Made by a program: the position numbers and the translations under genes
In this document: positions 1 through 5,498 of the stretch, one piece after another
Numbering within the stretch: position 1 is the stretch's first letter
How the letters are laid out: each line of letters starts with the position of its first letter
NCBI GenBank assembly: GCA_021815245.1
Contig: JAKAHF010000046.1
Span: 1 to 9,109, forward strand
DNA length: 9,109 nt
From: Actinomycetes bacterium
GTDB lineage: Bacteria > Actinomycetota > Thermoleophilia > RBG-16-64-13
Direction: 5' to 3'
The notes under the pieces: generated by a model
The model's input: only the letters and a program-made list of their open reading frames with translations
Told to the model about the DNA's origin: nothing
Databases searched by the model: none

Positions 1-1
1 C

Positions 2-124
2 ATCACACCGGAGCGGGCAAGAGAGGTGTACGGCGTGGTGCTGAGACCGGGGGACCGGCCCGACGACGAGCTGGAGCTTGACGAGATGGCGACCGCGAGA
101 CTGCGGAAGGAGCGCAAGGGATGA
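2..124 (+). CDS. Hydantoinase B/oxoprolinase family protein, C-terminal end (partial)
   Basis: Only the last 40 codons are in the window. The frame is open from position 2 to the TGA at 122-124. The tail contains AREVYGVVL followed by an acidic stretch and DEMATARLRKERKG, which resembles the usual C-terminus of HyuB-type subunits (a YGVVL block, then a short 'DE-AT-LR' tail rich in basic residues). Members of this family are large subunits of ATP-dependent hydantoinases, 5-oxoprolinases or acetone-carboxylase-like enzymes that open or carboxylate small amide and ketone substrates in the cytoplasm. Its stop overlaps the next start in an ATGA arrangement, so the two genes are very probably co-transcribed and translationally coupled. 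The assignment comes from remembered family pattern on 40 residues, and the exact substrate class cannot be decided. Confidence 0.65.
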   Translation: MTPERAREVYGVVLRPGDRPDDELELDEMATARLRKERKG

Positions 125-1659
125 ACATCGCCAAGAAGTTCGACGTGGACGTTCTGGTGTGCGGCGGTGGAGTGGCGGCGGCCGCGGCCGGCGTGGCCGC
201 CGCGCGGCTCGGCGCCCGAACTCTGCTCGTGGAGGGACGTGAGTCGCTCGGCGGCCTCTGCACCAACGGCTACATCAGCGGCATCGCCGGCGTGGTCGAA
301 GGGCTATGCGAGGAGTGGATCGATAGGCTGGCAGCCAAGGGCGCGGCGCTGAAGCGGCCGCACCTACCGGTCATCGAGCCCGAGATGGGCAAGATGGAAC
401 TCGAGCAGATGCTGCTTCAGGCAGGTTGCCGGATCCTCTACGGAGTGCACGTGGCCGATGGCACGGTGGTCGAGGATGAGCGAGATGGAGGCCGGCGCAT
501 CGAGTCGGTCATCGCCTACTCGAAGAGCGGCAAGATGGAGATCAAGGCCAAGGTCTTCGTCGACTGCACCGGCGATGCCGACCTGGCCTTCGCCGCTGGT
601 GTGCCGTGCGAGGTCGGCAGCGCCGAGTATTGCGGCCTCAACCAGTCGGTGACCATGGGCTTCAGGCTTTCGTACGTGAACGTGGCGAAGTACCAGCAGG
701 CCGAGGCAGATTTCCAGGCCTCCCAGGATCTCGAGACCCGCACGCAGCTCGTCGTGGCCAAGGAGCGCGAGGCCATCGCCAACGGCGACCTGCCGTGGTT
801 GCTCGTGCCGGGTCTGCTTGTCTATCCGGTGCCTGGGGGTGACCCCGAGTGCTGCGACGTGACCCTCGACGCTACTCAGACGTACTACTGCCGCAATGAC
901 GACGTCGAGGACCTCACTCGACAGATTGTCGACCAGCACCGTCAGGTGCACTGGTTCGCGGCTTTCTTGAAGAAGTACGTTCCCGGGTTCGAGAATTCCG
1001 CGATCGCCGCGGTGGCCAGCATGAATGGCGTGCGCGACTCGCGGCGCATCATAGGTGAGTACATCTTCAGCGACGCCGACATGGGAAGAGGCGCCAAATT
1101 CGACGACGGCATCGCCCGCAACCCCGAGTTCTTCGACGCCCACCATCCGACCTGCGGCGACTACGTGGCGGTTCGCCACATCCACCTGCAGCAGTCTCCC
1201 GGCGGGAGCGCGGTGACACGGCCTTCGGAGGACGACGGCAACTTCCGCATGCACCCGTTCGTGACGCTCGGCGGATACGAGGTGCGCACCAATCCGAGGG
1301 ATTGGGCCGAGGTGCCCTATCGAAGCCTCGTCGCCAAGGGCGTCTCCAACCTGCTGGCTGCCGGTCGCAACGTCTCGGCGGAGTTTCACGCTCTCGGAAC
1401 GATCAGGGTCATCGCATGCGCCATGGTGATGGGCCAGGCTGCCGGTACGGCCGCGGCCATGTGCTCGAGAGACGATGTGCGCCCGCGCGACCTCGATGGG
1501 GCCAAGCTGCGCAAGGCGATGATCGAAGTGGGCGTACCGCTGGACAAGGCACCAGGGGGCATCTGGGAGAAACTGCGCGAGATGCCGGGCTCGGTCGAGG
1601 TGGCGAGCGCCGACTTCGCGGTGATCGTCAACGAGAGTGGCCAGAGCCGGGAGTTCTGA
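121..1659 (+). CDS. FAD-dependent oxidoreductase (FAD_oxidored-type)
   Basis: This 512-aa cytoplasmic flavoprotein opens with a Rossmann FAD-binding fold: a beta strand (VDVLVCGGG, residues 9-17), an Ala-rich helix, and an acidic residue at the end of strand 2 (E38 in LLVEGR) expected to hold the adenosine ribose. GGLCTNG follows at 44-50. The third glycine of the canonical GxGxxG is replaced by Ala (GGGVAA). A C-terminal FAD-contacting block, LLAAGRNVSAEFHALG...GQAAGTAAA (about residues 410-448), is typical of the FAD_oxidored family. An internal FVDCTGDADLAFAAG segment also matches the family. The ATG is supported by AAGGAG at 107-112, eight bases upstream, and overlaps the stop of the hydantoinase-like gene. 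The electron acceptor and substrate are unknown. Its partner suggests oxidation of a compound released or activated by the hydantoinase-like enzyme, which is inference. It is convergent with the leftward corrinoid gene, 39 bp away. Confidence 0.85.
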   Translation: MNIAKKFDVDVLVCGGGVAAAAAGVAAARLGARTLLVEGRESLGGLCTNGYISGIAGVVEGLCEEWIDRLAAKGAALKRPHLPVIEPEMGKMELEQMLLQAGCRILYGVHVADGTVVEDERDGGRRIESVIAYSKSGKMEIKAKVFVDCTGDADLAFAAGVPCEVGSAEYCGLNQSVTMGFRLSYVNVAKYQQAEADFQASQDLETRTQLVVAKEREAIANGDLPWLLVPGLLVYPVPGGDPECCDVTLDATQTYYCRNDDVEDLTRQIVDQHRQVHWFAAFLKKYVPGFENSAIAAVASMNGVRDSRRIIGEYIFSDADMGRGAKFDDGIARNPEFFDAHHPTCGDYVAVRHIHLQQSPGGSAVTRPSEDDGNFRMHPFVTLGGYEVRTNPRDWAEVPYRSLVAKGVSNLLAAGRNVSAEFHALGTIRVIACAMVMGQAAGTAAAMCSRDDVRPRDLDGAKLRKAMIEVGVPLDKAPGGIWEKLREMPGSVEVASADFAVIVNESGQSREF

Positions 1660-1682
1660 GGCGCGTAGTATCGGAGCGAGCG

Positions 1683-1697
1683 GGCCCCGCGGGGGCC
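1683..1697. terminator. GC-rich hairpin between convergent genes
   Basis: GGCCCC (1683-1688) and GGGGCC (1692-1697) form a six-base-pair stem around a GCG loop. The stem lies in the short gap between the stops of the FAD oxidoreductase and the leftward corrinoid gene, and could act on transcripts from both sides. No T-run follows on either strand, so a classic intrinsic terminator is not shown. A separate ten-base palindrome, CCGCTAGCGG, overlaps its right edge (1696-1705). Confidence 0.3.
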
Positions 1698-1698
1698 G

Positions 1699-2361
1699 CT
1701 AGCGGCGCTCGGCGCGGACTCGCTCGACCAGCCTTCTGCATATCTTGACGCCCTCGACGCCGTCGTTGCTCCACGATTCGGCGCCGGCGAAGCGGCACAC
1801 GCGGTCGTCGACCGTGCTTCCGCCGAGGACCACGGGTGGGCGGTAGCCCAGCGCCGGCGAGAGCTGTTCCACGAGGTCGATCGTCGCCTTCATGCTCTGG
1901 AACGCGGCCGTGATCAGCCCCGAGAGGCAGACGACATCGGGACGGTCGGTCTCGACCGCGGCCACGATCGCTTCGGCAGGCACATCCACGCCGAGATCGA
2001 TCACCCTGAAGCCTTCGGCGCGCAGAGACGACGCAAACAGGTTCTTGCCGATGTCGTGTATGTCACCCCGCACGGTCGCGAGAACGATAACGCCGGCCTC
2101 CTGGCTGGCTTGGTCGGGTTCGGCCTGAATGAGGTCGACGACCTGCTGGAAGATCTCTCCGGCGATGATCAGGCCTTCGAGATAGTACTCCTGGCGTTCG
2201 TAGCGCTCTCCGACGACACGCATGGCCTGTTGGCACACCTTGAGCACGGCCAGGGGAGTGGTGTCGCCCGCCGCGACGATCTCGCGGGCGATCGAGAGGG
2301 TCAGGTCTTCGTCGAGTTCGACGAGCGCGTCGGCCAGCGCGTCGAGTCGGTCGGATGGCAC
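1699..2361 (-). CDS. Methyltransferase cognate corrinoid protein (MtbC/MttC-like)
   Basis: This 220-aa cytoplasmic corrinoid protein carries the methyl group between methyltransferases on its cobalt. An N-terminal four-helix cap (about residues 5-80, with VVGERYERQEYYLEGLIIAGEIF) precedes the Rossmann B12-binding domain. That domain carries the base-off/His-on motif DIHDIG (D100, H102, G105), a LSGL block at 146-149 that contacts the lower-ligand tail, and VVLGGS at 177-182. I chose the GTG at 2361 because an AGGTGA Shine-Dalgarno lies five bases before it. An in-frame GTG at 2370 would add three residues but has poor spacing. Longer in-frame extensions run inside gntR and do not resemble protein. 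It starts 14 bases after the gntR stop, so the two form one leftward operon. It is a paralogue of the corrinoid protein at 4866, not a copy. Confidence 0.88.
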   Translation of the reverse strand: MPSDRLDALADALVELDEDLTLSIAREIVAAGDTTPLAVLKVCQQAMRVVGERYERQEYYLEGLIIAGEIFQQVVDLIQAEPDQASQEAGVIVLATVRGDIHDIGKNLFASSLRAEGFRVIDLGVDVPAEAIVAAVETDRPDVVCLSGLITAAFQSMKATIDLVEQLSPALGYRPPVVLGGSTVDDRVCRFAGAESWSNDGVEGVKICRRLVERVRAERR

Positions 2362-2375
2362 CGCAGTCACCTGCC

Positions 2376-3131
2376 TTAGTCGGGGCCCAATTGCCCGGTC
2401 AGCTGGAAGAGATCGGCTCGCATGAGAAACCAACCCCAACTCATCGGGCGCCGGTCGCTGTTTTCGAAGACGTGCTCGAGACAGAGGGCTGCCGAGCCGG
2501 ACGGCACCTGCAAGATGGCCGCCGATTTGTCGTCGAGTGAGAGGGCCTGGAGTTTCACCCGCCCGTGCGGAAAGCCGCGTCCGCGCGCCGGATCGAGCAC
2601 TCCTTGCAGTGAAGTCAATTGCAGTTGCGACTCGATGAGCGGCTGTCTCACATCGGAGACCAGATACTCCACATGGTACATGCCCGGAGTGCCGTCCTTG
2701 ACGACGAGTCGCTTCAGGTAGACGACCCGATCGCCGGGGTGCACTTTGAGCATGTCGGCGACCTTGACGCTGGCCTTGACCGTGGACGCCCCGAGCAGTC
2801 TGATCTCGGCGGAGCTGTTGAGCCAATCGATGCCCAGCTGCTCGAGTTTGAACACAGTGTCGGTGAGCGCTATCGATCGGATGTACGTGCCCCGGCCCTT
2901 CTCAGCGTGCACGAGGCCCTGGTCGGCCAGCACCGCCAGCGCCTTACGCAGCGTCATCGCGCTCACGCCGAACTCGGTGCAGAACTGCGTCTCGGGTGGC
3001 AGTTTGCTCCCTGGGGCGTAGGTGCCGTCGGCGATGCGCTCCTGGATCAAGGAGACAATGTGCATGTACGCCGGCACGCGAGCTTCGTCGGTGATCTTGG
3101 CCCCTTTGGGTTCTCGCCGGTTTGGACTCAT
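2376..3131 (-). CDS. GntR family transcriptional regulator, HutC/UTRA type
   Basis: This 251-aa DNA-binding regulator has an N-terminal winged helix-turn-helix (about residues 20-84). The family signature PAYMHIVSLIQERIADGTYAPGSKLPPE is followed by the recognition-helix region VSAMTLRKALAVLADQGL and the wing KGRGTYI. The remainder (about 105-250) fits a UTRA ligand-binding domain, with VYLKRLVVKDGTPGMYHVEYL and a closing MRADLFQL. UTRA proteins are usually repressors released by a small metabolite of the pathway they control. It is divergent from the solute-binding protein gene and heads an operon with a corrinoid protein. Two related palindromic sites sit in the intergenic region, so control of both directions, including its own gene, is likely. 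Upstream of the ATG, GAGG is only two bases away while a better GGGAGG is 14 bases away, suggesting modest translation. Confidence 0.92.
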   Translation of the reverse strand: MSPNRREPKGAKITDEARVPAYMHIVSLIQERIADGTYAPGSKLPPETQFCTEFGVSAMTLRKALAVLADQGLVHAEKGRGTYIRSIALTDTVFKLEQLGIDWLNSSAEIRLLGASTVKASVKVADMLKVHPGDRVVYLKRLVVKDGTPGMYHVEYLVSDVRQPLIESQLQLTSLQGVLDPARGRGFPHGRVKLQALSLDDKSAAILQVPSGSAALCLEHVFENSDRRPMSWGWFLMRADLFQLTGQLGPD

Positions 3132-3188
3132 CGCCTCGCGCAGTGCCTCCCTTGATTTACTGTAGTGTACCGCTTCCAGAGGACGGAA

Positions 3189-3208
3189 ATATAACTATAT
3201 GGTACGAC
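3189..3208. promoter_or_regulatory. Second, imperfect operator-like site
   Basis: The core ACTATATGGT at 3194-3203 differs from the core of the perfect palindrome (ACTATATAGT, 3218-3227) at one of ten positions, and the flanking bases give further partial matches. Its centre is 24 bp from the centre of the other site. On the minus strand it contains TATAGT (3199 to 3194), a possible -10 for the regulator's own transcript, although no convincing -35 lies upstream of it. A plausible reading is a second binding site for the GntR/UTRA protein giving autoregulation. A weaker third resemblance, ACTGTAGTGT at 3159-3168, matches seven of ten core bases. Confidence 0.45.
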
Positions 3209-3237
3209 TTGCATCGCACTATATAGTGCGATACGAT
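3209..3237 (+). promoter_or_regulatory. Sigma-70-type promoter of the methyl-transfer operon
   Basis: TTGCAT (3209-3214) and TACGAT (3232-3237) are separated by exactly 17 bp and resemble -35 and -10 hexamers. They face the solute-binding protein gene. Transcription would begin near 3244 and leave a leader of about 77 bases before the ATG at 3321. The spacer is almost entirely occupied by the perfect palindrome, which fits a repressible promoter. Confidence 0.55.
3213..3232. promoter_or_regulatory. Perfect 20-bp palindrome, probable GntR/UTRA operator
   Basis: ATCGCACTATATAGTGCGAT is its own reverse complement over all 20 bases, with an AT-rich centre inside GC-rich surroundings. It spans the -35/-10 spacer of the rightward promoter, touching both hexamers, so a bound dimer would block RNA polymerase. 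The adjacent divergently transcribed GntR/UTRA gene is the obvious candidate binder. The core does not literally match the GT-TA-AC type consensus I recall for HutC members, so the pairing with this regulator is inference from position. Confidence 0.7.
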
Positions 3238-3320
3238 TTCTCGCATGTCGCCATCGTAGTGTGCCGGAGGCCCTCTCGTGAAGACCGCCGGCGAAAGGTT
3301 GTACGGACAGGGAGGAAAGC

Positions 3321-4748
3321 ATGTCGGAGCGAGAGAAGAGCGTCAGTCGTCGCGATTTTCTCAAGATCGCGGGTGTGACCGGAGCGGCCCTCGGCCTGGC
3401 CGGTGGGCTGGGCGGGATCGTTGCCGCATGCGGCGACGAGAAGCCCGCGGATTCGACCGTGAGCACCGCAGAAGGCACCAGCAGCACGGTGGCGACCACT
3501 GCCACCACGGCCGCGTCTACCACTGATGTCTCCGCGGGCGCCGAGGCCGGACGCGAGATCAAGGTCGGCTTCGTCGACGCGCTCACGGGTCCGTTAGCCG
3601 ATTTCGGCGTCGCCGGCAGCTACATCGTGGAGCGCTGGCGCGAGTTCGCGGCCGACGGCATCGTCTGTGGCGACGGCAAGAAGCATCCGATCACCATCAT
3701 CGTCGAAGACAGCCAGTCCGACACCGCGCGCGCGGCCTCGGTGGCAGCCAAGATGATCACCGACGACAAGGTCGATTTTCTCACGGCCGCGGCGTCGCCC
3801 GACACCGTCAACCCGGTTGCAGACCAAGGGGAGGCCCTGGGCACTCCGACCCTGACCGTCGACTCGCCCATGGAGTCGTACTTCTTCGGCCGCAATGGCG
3901 ATCCCGCGAATCCATTCAAGTGGACGTATCACATCTTCTGGGGCATGTGGGAGATATCCGACAACAGCTTCTCCCTGTGGGACCAGGTGACCACCAACAA
4001 GAAAGTCGGCGTGCTCTGGCCGAACAACGTCGACGGCAACGCCTATCGCTCCTACTACCCCGCGAAGATGGAAGAGCGGGGCTACATCATGGTCGATGGC
4101 GGGTCGTACAACGAACCGAGCGAGAGTTTCGCCACGCAGATCGGCCTCTTCAAGAAAGAGGGATGTGAGATCGTCACCGGCGTCATCATCCCGCCGGACT
4201 GCACATCGTTCTGGACACAATCGAAGCAGCAGGGTTTCAACCCCAAGGTAGCCGAGTTCATCAAGCCGACGTTGTTCCCCGCAGCGATGGAGTCGCTCGG
4301 GAAGATCGGTGACGGCCTGCTCGGTCCCATGTGGTTCCATCCGACCTTCCCGTTCAAGTCGTCGCTTACCGGCGAGACCGCCCAGGAGATGTGCGACGAC
4401 TTCGAGAAGCGCAAGAACATGCAGTGGCAGCAGCCGATTCTCCATTATGTGGCCTTTGAGTGGGTGGTCGACGTTCTGAAGCGTGTGACCAACGTCGACG
4501 ACAAGGAAGGGATCATGGCCAAGGTCAAAGAGACCAACATGCCGATGACCATCGCCGGCCCGATCGACTTCACAGCCCCGCTTGCCGAACGCAGCAAGCA
4601 CGTCGTCCCCAACGTGGCGGGCTGCGAGCTCTATGGTGGGCAGTGGCGCCTCTCCAACGGCGGCAAGTACATGTACGACCTGTTCGTGTGCAGCAATGCC
4701 GCCGCGCCTTCGATCAAGGTGCAAGACACGGTGAAGCCGCTGGCCTGA
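3321..4748 (+). CDS. Tat-exported solute-binding lipoprotein, branched-chain amino acid type
   Basis: This 475-aa extracytoplasmic binding protein resembles the Leu/Ile/Val-binding family (Peripla_BP_6). The N-terminus has a twin-arginine signal (SRRDFLK, R10-R11), a Gly/Ala-rich hydrophobic stretch and a lipobox ending VAAC, so C37 is the predicted lipid-anchored residue. A Ser/Thr/Ala-rich linker (about 38-76) leads to the mature fold, starting EIKVGFVDALTGPLADFG. Further family-like blocks include SPDTVNPVADQGEALGTP and the hinge region near GYIMVDGGSYNEPSESF. A strong GGGAGG at 3310-3315 sits five bases before the ATG. No permease or ATPase gene follows. Instead the operon continues with corrinoid and methyltransferase genes, suggesting that the captured solute feeds methyl transfer. 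The ligand is unknown. The large aromatic and cysteine content of the mature part would not be unusual for a non-amino-acid ligand. Confidence 0.88.
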   Translation: MSEREKSVSRRDFLKIAGVTGAALGLAGGLGGIVAACGDEKPADSTVSTAEGTSSTVATTATTAASTTDVSAGAEAGREIKVGFVDALTGPLADFGVAGSYIVERWREFAADGIVCGDGKKHPITIIVEDSQSDTARAASVAAKMITDDKVDFLTAAASPDTVNPVADQGEALGTPTLTVDSPMESYFFGRNGDPANPFKWTYHIFWGMWEISDNSFSLWDQVTTNKKVGVLWPNNVDGNAYRSYYPAKMEERGYIMVDGGSYNEPSESFATQIGLFKKEGCEIVTGVIIPPDCTSFWTQSKQQGFNPKVAEFIKPTLFPAAMESLGKIGDGLLGPMWFHPTFPFKSSLTGETAQEMCDDFEKRKNMQWQQPILHYVAFEWVVDVLKRVTNVDDKEGIMAKVKETNMPMTIAGPIDFTAPLAERSKHVVPNVAGCELYGGQWRLSNGGKYMYDLFVCSNAAAPSIKVQDTVKPLA

Positions 4749-4772
4749 TAGGCCGGCCGAGGCTCAAAGCGG

Positions 4773-4823
4773 GCAGACTGTGCGGGGGCCGGAAAGCCCA
4801 CGTCCCCGGCCCCCGCGGTCTGC
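4773..4823 (+). promoter_or_regulatory. Long intercistronic hairpin, candidate attenuator or mRNA stabiliser
   Basis: GCGGGGGCCGG (4782-4792) pairs perfectly with CCGGCCCCCGC (4806-4816), giving an 11-bp GC stem with a 13-base loop. The helix continues outward after a small internal bulge, with GCAGAC (4773-4778) pairing to GTCTGC (4818-4823). It starts 25 bases after the stop of the solute-binding protein and ends 42 bases before the next ATG. There is no T-run, so complete termination is unlikely. Partial termination, or protection of the upstream mRNA from 3' decay, would let the binding protein be made in excess over the downstream enzymes, as is common after binding-protein genes. Confidence 0.6.
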
Positions 4824-4865
4824 TCGGCTGGGCATCAGACAGAACAAGGAAGGTGGATCGATCAT

Positions 4866-5498
4866 ATGAGCACGTCACGACTCGCCGAAGCGGTCGGCGA
4901 CCTCGACGAATCGACGGCCTGTTCTCTCGTTGACGAGAAACTGGCCGCGGGTGAGCCGGCACTGGCCGTGCTCCAGGAACTCCAAGCGGGCATGAGCATC
5001 GTCGGCGAACGCTTCGAGAGCGGGGAGTACTTCCTCTCCGAACTCATCTACGCCGCCGACATCTTCAAGAAGGCGGGGAGTCCCCTTCAGGACAGACTCC
5101 AAGGCCAGGCCCAGGAGAAACTGGGCACCTTGGTGCTCGGCACGGTGAAGAACGATATCCACGACTTCGGCAAAGACATCGTGGCCACTGTCATGCAGTC
5201 AAACGGCATCGAGATCATCGACCTTGGCGTGAACTGTGAACACCAGAGGTTCGTCGACGCCATCCGCGAGCACAAGCCCCAACTGGTCGGCATGAGCTGT
5301 CTGCTGACAACGGTGTTCGACGACATGAGAGACGCGATCTCCGCCATCACCGAGGCCGGGCTTCGCGACCAGGTCACCATCCTCATCGGCGGCGGGCCGG
5401 TCGACCAGGCCTGTGCCGATCACGTGGGCGCCGACATATACTGTAAGACGGCCCAGGACGGAGTGGTAGCGGCCAAGAGAGTGCTGGGGGTGAGCTGA
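4866..5498 (+). CDS. Methyltransferase cognate corrinoid protein (MtbC/MttC-like)
   Basis: This 210-aa cytoplasmic corrinoid protein has a helical cap (about residues 5-78, with SIVGERFESGEYFLSELIYAADIF) and a Rossmann B12-binding domain. The cobalt-ligating motif is NDIHDFG (D97, H99, G102). VGMSCLLTT (141-149) and ILIGGGPV (172-179) supply the other two loops that hold the nucleotide tail. Size and order of domains are standard for methyl-carrier proteins that serve methylamine, methanol, glycine betaine or O-demethylase systems. AGGTGG at 4851-4856 lies nine bases before the ATG. Its stop is followed without any gap by the UroD-type methyltransferase, which is strong evidence that the two work as a pair. 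It resembles the leftward corrinoid protein at 1699-2361 in architecture but differs in most positions. Confidence 0.93.
   Translation: MSTSRLAEAVGDLDESTACSLVDEKLAAGEPALAVLQELQAGMSIVGERFESGEYFLSELIYAADIFKKAGSPLQDRLQGQAQEKLGTLVLGTVKNDIHDFGKDIVATVMQSNGIEIIDLGVNCEHQRFVDAIREHKPQLVGMSCLLTTVFDDMRDAISAITEAGLRDQVTILIGGGPVDQACADHVGADIYCKTAQDGVVAAKRVLGVS

Noticed and set aside
364..1389. Long open frame on the minus strand across the FAD oxidoreductase gene
   Set aside because: It is the antisense shadow of a clearly recognisable flavoprotein in GC-rich DNA; its translation shows no family pattern.
2371..2826. N-terminal extension of the leftward corrinoid protein to an ATG at 2826
   Set aside because: The extra residues lie inside gntR in another frame and look like a shadow; corrinoid proteins of this family are about 210-220 aa, and a GTG at 2361 with AGGTGA fits.
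3256..3262. GTAGTGT, also present at 3162-3168, as another regulator half-site
   Set aside because: Seven shared bases without a second arm are too little to support a binding site.
3594..4724. Long open frame on the minus strand across the solute-binding protein gene
   Set aside because: It mirrors the codon periodicity of the real gene, and the translation is low-complexity, rich in Arg, His, Val and Leu, with no recognisable domain.
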